A DNA stretch of 64,000 bases from Tetmemena sp. SeJ-2015 (Eukaryota > Ciliophora > Spirotrichea > Sporadotrichida > Oxytrichidae). A program made the translations under genes and the position numbers. The notes beneath the pieces were generated by a model. The model was not told where the DNA came from, searched no databases, and worked only from the letters and a program-made list of their open reading frames with translations. How positions within the stretch are numbered: position 1 is the stretch's first letter; each line of letters begins with the position of its first letter. This document shows positions 1 to 13,955 of this stretch, one piece after another. The stretch lies in NCBI GenBank assembly GCA_027382625.1, contig JAJKFJ010021607.1:25755-89754 (forward strand). The letters run 5' to 3'.

Positions 1-2
1 GT

Positions 3-1634
3 GGGCCAACTATAAAGAATGAGCACAAAAAGAGAAATGGAGCTAAGACTAAAAAAGAAGATGATAATTATGAGGATGAGGACTCTGATGCAGGAGGAGA
101 TGCTATTGCGACTCGAAAGCAAAAGTACTAGATTTAGTTCTTGGAAAAGGCAAAAATCATGAGGAATGACTTGAACTACGTGAAGGAGTAGTCAAATACC
201 TTCGTCTACATAGTGAGATAGTTAGTGTAGAGAGTAAACTAATTCCTGAAATATCAAATGATGCAAATTGAGAAGAACATTCAGAACTCTACAGATCATG
301 ATCCTTATCCTAATGTCAAGAGGAGAGAGCAGAAGGAGAATAGAAAGCGAACGAGGCTTGAGCTAACTAATCTCAATATTCAAGTCCAGCTTTTTAAAGA
401 AGTTCTTGACTAACTACCTCTGAATAAAGTTTATGTGCCAGAGGAAGATATGTATCTTGATCCCAAAGATGAAAGAGTAGCGCCTATCTTAGCTCCACTG
501 CTGCCTTAATTGAAGTAAGCTAGCTAGGCTGATCTTTGTGGGTTTAATGGCTCTTCAAACTAGATCAGTGATTCTATGAAGGGACCTAGATTCTGTTCTA
601 ATGACCTCACATTTGAGCAAGTACCTATGGTGCAAACTGCTTTCTGGCTGCAGGATGAAAAGGCAATACCACTTAAAAATAACCTGTATGCCTTGAAGGG
701 ATTCACTCTTGATACCTCTGCAATAGTCAGATTCAGGATGAATGTAGTAGGTCAGATTGAAATGGACACTCTTTGCACAATCAAAACTTACTGCAAGTTT
801 CTGCATCTCCATGAGAATAGAGTGATAGCTGATAACTAAGTGTATGAATATCCTGATGGGGATCTAATTCAGCAGTTCAAAAGGGACAAAGACAAGCTTT
901 GTCAAGCTTATGGACTTGACCCAAGAATTCTTCTGTTGGCAGCAAGGAATCAAGAGTTTTCTATATACATTTGGAATGGAGAAAAGTACGATCACAATCA
1001 TACCGTGAAGTTTTGCTAGAAGTTCTATACTGGTGATATTCTCTAGCTTTAAAAGAGTATGTATGACCCTGGTATCTGCATGTATTACATATTCCAAAAG
1101 CAAGTAATTCGATTCACTCTCTAAAGCATAGATACTCTGCATGACGCTAATTTAGAGGAAGTGGCTCACTCAGATAGAAGGGCTTTCAAGTATTACATCG
1201 AACTGGGTCCTGACCTCTTACTCGCTAATGAGAGCTAGTTCTGCTATATTCTAAATACGAAGAGTAAGGAGACTTTACATAAATTTGAGCACCCGATAAC
1301 TCCTCGCCACTTCATGTACCCTCAGAACTTTTGTCTTCGCAACTTCCCCTTCCTGCTTTGCAAGAGTGGCTCTGACCTTAAGCTTATGGATGTTACTAGT
1401 AACAAGGAAATAGGAGTAAGATCATGCAGATTTGATTTCAGGGCTGTTGGTGCTGTTTAGCTGGCAGAGAATTTATACAAACAAAGTAAAGACGATGCTC
1501 TCTATGGGATAGGGACAGACTAGTAGTGCATCTCAAGGTGGGAGTACTTCCTAATAAAAGACACCAAAGGCTAATTAAGATTCATTAGAATCAAACTGGG
1601 GCCCGAAGTAAGGGGCTAGAAAGCGTTTAAATGA
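3..1634 (+). CDS. CPF family protein (coiled coil + propeller-like domain), 5' partial
   Basis: The frame is open from the window edge to TGA at 1632-1634, with TAA/TAG as Gln and no interruption, so no IES is visible. The N-terminal part is charged (acidic stretch near codon 15-30) and then helical. The C-terminal half carries the three motifs shared by the family: LHENRVIADNQVYEY (start of the propeller), LLLAARNQEFSIYIWNG (one blade) and FLIKDTKGQLRFIRIKLG near the C-terminus. The start lies upstream of the window. Function is unknown. The beta-propeller reading rests on repeated short hydrophobic strands ending in W/Y-x-G or W-N-G turns and is an inference. Confidence 0.7.
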
Positions 1635-1808
1635 CATATAAATTAAGATAATATTGCTCTAAGAATTACAACCTTCAACTTCAATAGTTATTAATTTATT
1701 TAATAAAATGATTATCATATATAATTGCAAATATTTAATTATTATTTATTGTTTTAATAAATTAAATATATTTATTTAATTTATTTATTTTTAATTAATT
1801 TAAATTAA

Positions 1809-3339
<1,531 letters not shown>

Positions 3340-3618
3340 ATGCGGAAATACTCGCAACTCAGTCCTGCTGCTCATATTCAATAGTTTGAAAATAAATTGT
3401 AAAGTCAATTTTAAGGGTTGGGGTTTGAATATTTTATCATTTACATTCATATATAACTAATTCAAGTCCGGGAGGACCTTCATAATTGTTATTGCTAAAA
3501 CTAATCTTAAACTTATTTCTTATTTCCTTTATTAATTTTAATGAGAATTTATTTAGGTGTTTGATTTTGACAATATTGATAGGTTGCACGAGCCAGCATC
3601 TACATTTATAGGATTAGA

Positions 3619-5405
3619 ATGAACTAAAACCAAGGATTTTAAAACTGCCCGAGCATTCAGGCAACTCACTTCCAATAGTCTCCCTCTATTGATAGACTAC
3701 AACCCCATTAGAATTTTCAGCTATAGAGAAACAACACTTTACAAAGCTAGTAACAAAAATACCCCTCTACAATCTTACCAATCTCCTAAGGAACCTTATA
3801 TCATCCCTAGCAAGCTACACTCCCTCATTCCTTTTTATCTAAGAATTCAGAACAGACAGGTATTCCTCTTTAAAATCGTTAGCCATCAGAAGAAATGACT
3901 TGGTCGTTGAACGAACAACTTAATTCCAGGATCTAGAATCACAACTAATAATTGACAACTGCGTAATAACTCTATTCTAAACTGCCTCATTTGTAGTTAA
4001 ATACAAGCCATCAAGGAAATAATATCCCGTACTAAGTAAATCCACCACATCAAATCTAGATACCAGCAATTAAAAGAAAAGCTTGTAGAAGGGCCATACC
4101 TAGTACTTAAGGAGGCTAAGTCAAGCATTCTTCAAGAAGGAAAGCTTCTTCCAGAGGAAAGCCAGTGAGGCTGTTCGATCTCTAGGCAACTACCAACTAC
4201 AACTTCTAGCCGATACCATTTAATCCTAACAACTAATTTGAGCTTAAATAAACTACACCGCTAGGTTAGCCTCCAGTTCTTATGAACTTCTCTGAGTCTT
4301 TCTAAAATAATTTGCCATCTAGGAATTTATAGCCGTAGTAAGTAAAGCTAATTTAGAGTTAAAGGATCCAACCTCACACCATGCTTAGGCTGTAATCACT
4401 ACTCCTATTTAAGAGTAACCTAAAAAATAAAAGCCAAGATAAGAAAACTCTGCAATCTCAGAGGACTCTGCTATAGTTTGGAAAGAAGAGACAAAGAAAT
4501 AAGTAGATAAAACTGCCCTTCCAAAGGCAATTATAAAGCAAGAGAATTAAATTGGTCAATCTAGAGAAGAAGTTTAGCCCCAGAAAGATAACATAAACCT
4601 GAACTTTACAATTGACTCTTTGATAAATTAGTAAACTCAGTTTGATATTCAAAAACTAAGCAATGAAAAGAACTATAGTTAGCTTAATCCGAGTACGGAC
4701 AAAACTAAGGTGATTAATACAAAATTGAACAAGGAGTTGGATGCTCTTTTCAATTACCATACAGTTTCCACTTCATCAAGCATTCAAAACTACCCTCTTG
4801 ACTTTCCTAATTCGAATCAATAGATGAGTTCTATAAAGCGTAGACAATAGAAACAAGGTAATAAGCAGACTATTTATCAAGTCCCAACCATTTAGCTTTC
4901 TCATGCTGATTAAAATTAGAACACTCAAATTTAAATACAGTAGCATGAAGCTACAAATTGCACAAGATAACCGAAGACTCTAGATCAACTCATTGAAGAA
5001 AGAGGACAAATTATGTTGAAAGAAAATGACAAGCACCTATAAAATGAGTATTTTAACTTTGAGTTTCAAAATAACGAGGCATATTAATTATGGGTGAATA
5101 ATGTTGCTACTCCTGAACACATTAACATTTTAGAAGGGATACAAAAAGTCAAAATGCTAAATTAATAGTATAAATTGGAATAAAACTTCGATAGTCTAAT
5201 TAAACATATTCCCGACTAAGCTATATAGTAAAATAGTTATAATTAAAATTAATTCTTCGTAATTGAGGAGGCCTTACCAAATTGCTTCTTCTCATTATAA
5301 TTTACAAGGCCTTCTTTGAATGAGAACTTTTTCTTTCTTAATTCAGTTTTTAAGTCCTTGAAAATGTAATTTCTATAATGCTAGACTATGGTTGCGTCAT
5401 TATGA
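3619..5405 (+). CDS. Q/N/P-rich hypothetical nuclear protein
   Basis: About 586 residues once the 26-bp element at 4324-4355 (AATTTA repeats) is removed; without it the frame changes from 1 to 3. The first 140 residues are very rich in Gln, Pro, Ser and Asn. A basic patch follows with KRKACRRAIP and RRKASSRGKPVRLFD, loosely AT-hook-like. A charged middle and a helical C-terminal part end at TGA 5403-5405. No propeller motif was found, unlike its neighbours. The family is not recognised. A nuclear role is only suggested by the basic patch and the neighbours. Confidence 0.65.
4324..4355. other. candidate IES (pointer AATTTA)
   Basis: 26 bp removed; joins LPSRNL to ELKDPTSHH and changes phase 1 to 3, as the downstream open frame needs. 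Confidence 0.7.
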
Positions 5406-5606
5406 TTAAATTTAGCGATACAAAAATATGCTGCTGATTACTGTGTATGTTTATGACACCTAATTCATCTAACTTAGAGACCTCTGATTAAAAATATTTA
5501 CAGTCAATAAAATGTTTTTGACTGTTGGAATAGAATAAGAAGAGAGAGGGTAATTTGTTTAATTCCCCTATATATTTATATATAGTAAAATGAGATTGAA
5601 TAGCCA

Positions 5607-8207
5607 ATGCAAGATAAGTAATTAGAGGAAGAGAATGAATTTGATAACTAAGCAGAAGAAATAAACTAACTGTTTAGAGTGAGCCAGAGTCATGATGAAA
5701 TCTAAAATAAACCTAAACTATAGTTTGAGGAGGAGGAAGAAGAACTAGATGAAGAAGATGAAGAGATGCCTCTTTCAGAGTATCTAAGGAAGAAGTAAAC
5801 AGCTAAGAACAGAGTATATTAAAAACCTTTAAGCCAAGAAGTCAAGACTAAGAATTCTCTCTTATAGTAGGAGGATTTGGAGCAACAGGATTAGCAAATG
5901 GAAGATGAGAACCATAGCCATCTCGAGCAAGAGGGCATAAACTAAGAGTATCCTCAAATTAAAGAAGAGGAAGAAGAAAATTAAGCTAAGGAGTCTATTT
6001 AAAATAAAGCGAAGGAAGTTATCATATCGTAGCCAAGCCAATAGCCAGCCACTCATACAAATAAAAGGCTAATAGGAGATAAGATTTAGTCTCAAAATTC
6101 ATTATAAAATCATAATTAACAAAGAAAAATTGAACCAAAACTCGTTGAAAGCTCTTTCTAAGAAACTTTATTGACCTTCAAACTAACAGATTTTTTAAAA
6201 AGATTCAGTTATGGAGGATATTGAAATATAGAATCCTGAGTTACAGGAAGCGAGGTGTTTTAAAGTGCAAATTCATGATGATAATCATTAAATTCTGTTG
6301 CAATAAGAATAAGATATGACTTAAGGCAAGGCTAATGATTTATAATTAAGCCCAAATAAAAGTTCTCATTAGTTAAACTCACTCAATCAAATACCTCCAA
6401 CAGAGAGAAATGTATTATAATAAGAACATCCTTCCAAGCAAACGCCTAAAGATAGGATAAATTAAAACTCAACACCTTAAATCAAACACGAGAGTACAGC
6501 TTCGAATATTAAAACCTCATCCACTAAATCAAATATTTCCTTTAATTATCATCAACGGCCTCCAAATGCTTGGTAAAATGCATAACCCAATTTTTAGAGA
6601 AGTCTACCATCAATTTCTGCTTCAGCCATCCAATAATTTGAGTAACTTTAATTTATGATAAAAGCGATTGCTTCTTAAAACCCAGAAGACATAGATAAAA
6701 ATAAGACTTCCTAATTGGTAAATCTGGCTTCAAAGGTTGTATCTGACTCACATAGACTTGTTAGCTTGGCTGAAAAGGTCCTGCCTAAAATTCAGCACAT
6801 GTGCTAGAACTTTCAGTACTCTACAGGACGCATCATCAAGAACCTTGATCATAAGCTCCAGATTTTTTAGTAAAAAACAGAGTCTAGAGATTTCAAATAG
6901 TCTTCCTGAAACGAGAGTCAGGAGAAGAAACATTCTTCAATCGACGATTAGTAAAGCGAGGTTGAAAAATATAAGTTCATCGTTTAATCAAGAACTGATT
7001 TAGCTAGGTATATAGACTCATCACTCAATAATTTGCAGCTTATAGAGTCTGAGCTAAGTTAAAATTTTGACCTGATCTAGCCGATTCTTCAGCTCGAGAG
7101 TTAGCAGATAAATTTACAAACAGACTTCAACTTTTATACTGAGGATGTGCCAGTTGATAAAGACAAGCATTGCAACTTCATATAGTATGACTGCTTGCTC
7201 TAGAAGATATAAGCAGATATAATGGCCTTCAAACGCAAAGATGAAAATTATACAGACATAGTACAGTTCAGCCAGACCAGATAATCTAACTCATATGGAG
7301 AAGTCAAGTTAAAAATGACTTAAAAGGTCATTTGCACTATAGACAAAATCCCCAGATTTGTATTTATGCATGGGGATAGAATTATTATAGACAGTGAAAT
7401 TTACAACCTGCAGCTCATGAATAAAATTTAAGATATTCCCGAAGAGCTTTAAGATGGGTGCTCTCTCGATGAAAACCACCTTGTCTTTGGGTTTACTCAA
7501 TACGGTGTAGTGGGAGTGACTAAGTTCGATGGACAGTAGTATATGAAAATTCAGAGGTATCATCCGACGACAAGCGGAGGTAAGAACCGACATAATAAAG
7601 TATGGTTGATGAGGAAAAATACTTTCTGTACTAATACTTAAGAGCCCGAGGTATTTATGATAGAGTCGAGTGGAATACTGAGGGTCATGAAAGTTAATTT
7701 AGCTCAAGTGAAGAGTTCTTCTAACAAGAAACTGCAAGTTAAAGTTCAAGACTATCAGCCAGTAAACTCTGAAATTGTGATAGTCCAGACTGATCAGGAC
7801 TTGCAAATTATCAATTACCAAAAAGGTGTAGATCCTTAAAGTTATCCCAAGTAGGTTTGCCAAGGTCTGGTGATACCCTATTAATTCTCTTAAGGATAGA
7901 TCCACGCAGTAATAAGGCAGCAGAAGGATAGGTAAAGCTAAGTCAATATAAAGGCTGTGAAAACTGAGAGAGAAATTCAACAGAATGATTGCTACGCGGG
8001 CTAGCCTTTGATAATGGTAAACTTAGAAGGGCTGGGAAGTTGCCACTAGATGAGTGATGACAACACCCTATAAGAAAGTAGTTATTCATGGTGGGATAAA
8101 TTCAAGATAAAGCCAGTTAAGGGGAATCGGATTAAAGCCAAGACAATATTTTGGTGTTCCTAGACGCTGATGGTAAAATCCATATCAAGAGGGTAATTAT
8201 AGAATGA
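5607..8207 (+). CDS. CPF family protein
   Basis: About 858 residues after two small excisions (AGATT at 6188/6201, GATAAA at 8095/8106). The N-terminus is strongly acidic and Gln-rich with runs of Glu. The middle is predicted helical/coiled coil (about residues 330-480). The C-terminal domain has the family motifs FMHGDRIIIDSEIYNL, LVFGFTQYGVVGVTKFDG and the terminal strand pair VFLDADGKIHIKRVIIE before TGA 8205-8207. The second excision is needed to reach that conserved C-terminus; otherwise the frame runs on into AT-rich DNA. Function is unknown. Confidence 0.72.
6188..6205. other. candidate IES (pointer AGATT)
   Basis: 13 bp removed (8 bp between pointers); gives KLTDSVMEDIEIQNPE and the phase needed downstream. 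Confidence 0.68.
8095..8111. other. candidate IES (pointer GATAAA)
   Basis: 11 bp removed; leads into the conserved C-terminus VFLDADGKIHIKRVIIE. An alternative AGTTA pair (8080/8115) has the same phase. Confidence 0.62.
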
Positions 8208-8346
8208 AGTCACCAACTAAGAAAATATAAATTATTTATATATTTAATAAGATTTATAAATAAAAATAGATTAATTGAATAATCAATTGCATCAAATTCT
8301 TTATAAATAATTTTTATGATTAATTTTGTCCACTTTGTTTTTGAAG

Positions 8347-11327
8347 ATGATGATGGAAGATATTTTTGATAACTTTGGGAATCCAGTAACTGTAGTTCCT
8401 GCATAGATTTAGTAACAACATTAGAAGCAGAAGCATGACCAACCTTTCTTAAATGAGTTTTTCAATTAACTGACAAATGAGGCTTTGGAATTTGAATCTG
8501 ATGATGAAGAAGGTGAAGGGGTGACTATTAAAATAATAATTAGGATATTGAGCAGGAGGAAGATGACGAGGGAAATTTAAGATTACAGATCTTCTTCATC
8601 CTCTGGCAAATCATCGTTCCCCTACTATGGGTAGTAAAACAGTAATGTAGAAATACAGAGCTATTACGGAGCGGGAATTCCTCCCTCTAATTTTGAGGAT
8701 ATAGCACAGGTTCATTTGCAAAAATTAGCAAAACTACCTAAGGATGCAGTACTCATGTCTAAATAGGATAGAATTTAATAAGGATTAATTTAGAAGAGAC
8801 CCAGAGGTCGGCCCCCAAACCCTTTCAATATTAGTAGAAGGAGAAAAAAAAGAGAGGTTCCTTAGTTAGATGAATTCGGCAATCCAGTTGCTATGAAGAG
8901 GAAAAGGGTTCACGCTCCTCCTTATCAATTAGAGAATGGATTTTTAAAGGATAAACTTGAAAACGATAGTCAACATTCATAGATGCAAGATCACTTAACT
9001 TCAAGCTTAGTAGATTTATAAGATATTTATCCGAATACTGGGTTAAAGATTGTCAAAAAGAGAAGAAGAAAATAAGGGATGTGTTCGAGAACTTTTTTCT
9101 CCCAAGTAGTTAGGAATTAGTAATTACAAAATTTGGATGATGAAAAGTAAGAAGCAGCTATGAGGAGGCCTAAGAAAGGAAAACCAAAATAAGAATAATT
9201 TTCAGAGTCTTAAAACCAAGGAATGATGAAATTCAATTCCTTTATTTCATTTAAATCAGAACACGGAAATGAGGCACCTATGATAGGAACTTAAGGCCTA
9301 TTTGATAGAGACTCTCAAGAGTCCAAGGATAAATAAGAGTAACTTGAAAATATGAAAATGAGAACTAAGATGAACTATGAAGAGAAGATTAATTTGAAAA
9401 AAGAGTTTAAAGAACCTCCAAAGCTCTGACAACAGCTGATGTTTTTGAGAGGATTGATACCTCATTCGCAAGGATTGTATAGATTAAGAAGCTTCATAGT
9501 CTCTTCAATAAAAAGATTGAAAGCTTTATCTAAAATTCAGAAAAGGCCTGTAGGCAAATACTAGATGGCCTTGATAGAAAATACAATCAAGTGAATCGAT
9601 AGATAATCCTAGAGGAAGAAGAAGAAGGTAAGAAAGTTGAAGAGCTATAAGAAAGGACTTAGAATGTTGAGGAAGCTATTTAAGAAGAATTATAACCAAA
9701 AGCACCTGTGAATTGCTTTTTACAATAGATTAATGATATCAGTTAGAAGACTAAAGTTCAAGAGTAAACTCTACCTCCAAAGTAGAAATTTAAATAAGAG
9801 CCTCTCATAAATAAAGAGTAAATAAGGGAGGAGAAAATAAGGAAATAAATTCATGAGCTTGTAACGAGCTACATGCCAGTCATTGACTATGTTGATGAAA
9901 TTAGTGCTTACTTATAAGATGACCTAGAGAAATTTTCGAAATAACCCATTAGAGATTTTCAAATTCAAATTGAAACTAGCTTTGCTTTAGTGGAACACGA
10001 AGTAAAATGTAAAGGATTTGAAAAATAATGCTTTAAACAAGGAGATTATTTAAATGGTAGCTCAAAACTATCTAGTTTCATGCAAGGAATATCAAATATC
10101 CACTCTTAATCCTCAAATAATCAGGAAACAAATGAGACACCGAGGTTTGAAAGCTTAGTAGGAGAAATAGGTTTTGATGATAATCTCGAGGGAGGAGTAT
10201 TTGCATTTAGAACTTAAGACGAAACTTAAATTTTGAAAATTGTGAAGCAATAATTTACAGATTAGAAAGACCAATACTAAGTGAAATTGATGCAAGTGAT
10301 AAGAAGTCCTTCAAAGTACTTAATTTTTGACGAGGATAGAATAATTTGTGATGACCTTGTTTATGAGGCAAACATTGAGGGCTTTTCTAAAAATCTTAGT
10401 GTGAGTGAAGAGGATGCTATATGGAAGATTGATGTTAGAAGACAATGTGTAGATAATGCGATAAGTGGGATTAGATTACCGAATGGAACTATTCTCTTGG
10501 GATTAGATTCTTCTTGCAAATTCATTCAGTACAAGTGGAATCAACATAAATAGGAATACGATGTTGTGTTCTCAAGGGGCTATAAGTATGGGAAGCCGGA
10601 GTATAATGTGAGAATCATTAAACTCAATAAATTCAGAGACTCTTCAATAGTTTGCCTTTGCGGGAGCTCGCTAATTCTAGACTTCCATTTGGATGATTGG
10701 ATGCTTTAAAAAGAGACCAAGATCAAAGCACTTGTTGGGAAAGTTAAAATGTTGAACTTCGAACAGATCTCTCTAACTAGAATTATTTGCTTGAGTTTAT
10801 CTTGTGTTACATTAGTGGACACAACAACCTTGGAGAAGCTAGTTACAGTACCTCTTTAAAGTTTCATGGGTGATTATTCTTTCCCTTAACTAGTCATACC
10901 AAGCAACTTCAATATAACTCCTGCAAACTAGAAAAGCCTTCTTAATAAGTCCCTTAGAAAGAGTGGTAAGGATAGCGGAAGAGCCACTTCGAATCAATCA
11001 GATCTCTCAAATGAAAATCAGCTAGCTACTTAATCCTTAATAATAAAGAGAGAATAAAACGGAGATGAGCCAAGTAATATTGAATAGATGTAACAAAATA
11101 AGAATGCTTTTGAGGACGAATAATCGGGTTTCATTCTCGTTCAGAGTGAAAATCAACTTAAAATAATAGACTTGCTATCAAAATCTCAAGTAGGCGTCTT
11201 AAAAGATTTACAAGGGCATAGGATATTAAAATAGATAGAGTCAAAGACTTCCAGCAGAGGATGGTCAGTCATTCTCTGCTAAGATAACTTAAACCAACTA
11301 AGGGTGTTTAGATTAATCCAAGAATGA
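8347..11327 (+). CDS. CPF family protein with AT-hook
   Basis: About 984 residues, starting at a triple ATG, with three small excisions (GGTGA 8512/8520, AGAT 8580/8587, AAAG 9409/9420). The first two keep an acidic stretch in frame; the third joins the N-terminal half to the propeller half. A good AT-hook, KRPRGRPPNPF, is followed by a second basic block. A long coiled coil comes next, then the motifs FDEDRIICDDLVYE, ILLGLDSSCKFIQYKWN and the C-terminal SVILCQDNLNQLRVFRLIQE. The AT-hook implies binding to AT-rich DNA minor groove; the rest of the function is unknown. It lies about 140 bp after the preceding paralogue, same strand. Confidence 0.75.
8512..8590. other. two adjacent mini-IES candidates (GGTGA, AGAT)
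   Basis: GGTGA 8512/8520 removes 8 bp, AGAT 8580/8587 removes 7 bp. Between them the read becomes EEGDYQNNNQDIEQEEDDEG, continuing an acidic run instead of an isolated hydrophobic one. Confidence 0.58.
9409..9423. other. candidate IES (pointer AAAG)
   Basis: 11 bp removed; joins LKKEFK to ALTTADVFERIDTSF and skips the TGA at 9427-9429. Other AAAG or GAAGA pairs nearby have the same phase. Confidence 0.55.
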
Positions 11328-11489
11328 AAAACATCACCATCACCATCATCTCAATAGTATTATTTATTTATAACTAACTTTGAATATAATTACTGAACTT
11401 ATTTTTTAATCATTTCAATATTTACTTTATTTGATAAATTAGAACATTAATTATTGTAACATTTTAGCAATATTATTTGGAATAATCTA

Positions 11490-13693
11490 ATGAGTCAGAA
11501 TACTTCTTACCTCAGCTGAATTAGATAATAATAAAATCCCTACCCTTTAAATAAAGGCTCCAATTTTGCATTTGAAGAAAATCACTCCTGAATTTCAAAA
11601 GAAGTGAAATAGTAATAATGAAGTTCTCCAGAAGTAAATAATGTCGAAAGATATAAACAGATGAAGAGTAGTCAGCTATGGTGATAAATAAAATCATCTT
11701 GAAAAGGATGTTCAGTAGCTTGAAATCATAGAAGAGCAATCAGAAGAATCATCTTTGCTAGAATACTGAGCATCAAGAAGTCACTACAGAAAAATAAGTT
11801 ATGCTAGGGAAGAGGAAAAGAACAGGACCTACCTACCATTAATTGAGACTGTACCAAGGACTGCCACTACTGCTGATAAAGCCGATAAGAAAGAGACTAA
11901 ATAACTTAACAAACTTTAAAAGGATCTCTTACAAGTCCAACGTAGCCGAAATCTCATTTATAAATACCATAATAGCAAAAACTTTGATGAGGATCTTATA
12001 AAAGACTAAATTAGGAATCAGTACTTTATAAAGAGAAAGGTAATTGAGAAACTTTCAAGCAAATTTAGAATAAAATGAAAAAGGAGATTAAAATGACGAT
12101 GAAACGGATTAAGGTGATAATGAAATTGATGGATTTCAATATAATTTTTTCCACAATAATCTCAGAAGGCCTGTTATTGCATAATCTTAATACTTAACAA
12201 TTTCTAGGAGCAGTTTCTCATAGAAATTTATGTGATATATTGAGAGCATAGAATAAATAATAACAATTTGAAAGATAAAGCAGAATTACTTCCAAAATAA
12301 TCGAAAGCTCTGAAAACTTAGAGGCTTAGAAATTTATGAAAGAGATTAATATTTTCCTAGAGCAAGAAATGTATCTAGAGAGACTATCAAAAAAAATAGC
12401 GGGAGATATGCTAATAGCAGTCACATAATTGTAGTAATACGCTTTAAAAGGGTAGTTAAAATGTTGGAGAAAAAAATATAACGCTTCGAAGAGCTGAAGT
12501 TAAGCCCAGATATGGATGATAAAGTATTGGAATAAAAGGAGTATGAGCTTGATTAATTAATTTAAATGCAGCACATTTAACTATCCTAACAGTGGAAGAA
12601 ATCCCTGTTCAGCACATCATGCCTGCTGACCTTTACTAATCCTGATTACATAAAAATTTAAATCGAGAAAGAAATAGATATCAAGATTTAAAAAAAGACT
12701 TATAGTAGCAGCAAATAATTAAGATACTAAAAAATGATAAGCAGCCTGGGTGATTCCCTATTTTTATTTCAATAAATTGACTCAGAAGTAGTTGATTTAG
12801 TATCCATAAATCATTAGAAAAAAGAAATTGAAGTTATTCTCTAACTTGATGAAGCACCAAAGGTGTCTTTCTTTCATGAAGGGAATATCATCATAGACAA
12901 ACATTACTTGAGCTTTCTGAACAAATATAAAGTAAAGAAGCTTTTCAGTAACAAAGATATAAATCTGATAAGCGGATGCAGTCTAGACTCGGAGTACATT
13001 TTGCTTGGAACTGATTATAATGGAATGATGCTTCTGTATAAGTATGATGGGGTGCAATATGAGTTTATTGACCAAGTGAAACCAGTTCCTCATGCAAAGG
13101 CTGAATTAAGGCCTTAAGAAGCTTTACTACTTTAAAGAAATCCATTTGTTCATGATCACTTTGAAATAGTCTTTATTTAGGCGAATGAAATCATCAGAGT
13201 GAGTTAATTCAAGCCTCCTAATGAAATAGTGGGTAGATCTCAAAAGTTGTTCTTGAATGTGGAATACTTTCAGATACTAAGTAATTCCATAATAGCTGTT
13301 TTCTATTAGCTTACCATCTCAATCTGTGACTATAGGCAGCAAAATAAACTGAGAAGCATAGAGCTAAATGCATATTGTCCATTAGACTATAGACTATAAA
13401 TTTGCATACCTCCTGCTTTTGATTTAGAGACTTTTGCGATTGCTTGTTGGACTAATTTATCTACAGGTGAGATAGAGGTTTTAGATATTTTAGACAATGG
13501 GTGGGTGGGAAAATCTATTGTAGAAGAATCATTTGACCCAGCTGCAGATAATTAAAGTAAATCTACTTAATAATAAAGCACTCTTATCACTTTTGATAGA
13601 ATAGGAAATATCCAAAGAGCGAAAATATATTTAAAACAGTCAGTCAAATTCGGAAGCATAACTATTTATTTTGCACCAGTTTCAAAACTCTGA
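11490..13693 (+). CDS. CPF family protein, densely interrupted 5' half
   Basis: About 697 residues if seven short elements are removed (TAC 11501/11508, AGAAGT 11600/11630, CAG 11658/11673, TAC 11764/11785, CAA 12056/12060, ATAATCT 12156/12181, GTT 12455/12463). The total phase then runs from the ATG to TGA 13691-13693. The 3' half from 12461 is open without help and carries FHEGNIIIDKHYLSFL, ILLGTDYNGMMLLYKYDG and TLITFDRIGNIQRAKIYL. The 5' half is acidic with coiled coil. The 7-bp ATAATCT join is the best supported; the 3-bp joins are guesses. A decayed 5' end is the alternative explanation. Confidence 0.62.
11600..11635. other. candidate IES (pointer AGAAGT)
   Basis: 30 bp removed, including the in-frame TGA 11605-11607; phase unchanged. 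Confidence 0.55.
12156..12187. other. candidate IES (pointer ATAATCT)
   Basis: 25 bp removed with a 7-bp pointer; gives FFHNNLNTQQFLGAVSHRNL and the phase used downstream. Confidence 0.72.
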
Positions 13694-13955
13694 GATAGAA
13701 GCGTCGAAAACAGAAATCTAAAAAGCTAAGAAAGTTTAAAATCGGACAAAAGATTATAAATCAACTGTGCTTTGCTTCGATTCAGAGCAGAGACTTTAAA
13801 TTGTAGAGTTAATTTTTGAAAACTGATTAAGAATTTCTAAAAATATCGTTATCTATTCTTTAATCATTATACCATAAATTTAAATATCTAGCTTATTGTG
13901 ATTTAGTTATTGAAAGATTTTAATTAAATCTTCATTTAAAAACTAATTTAAGACT

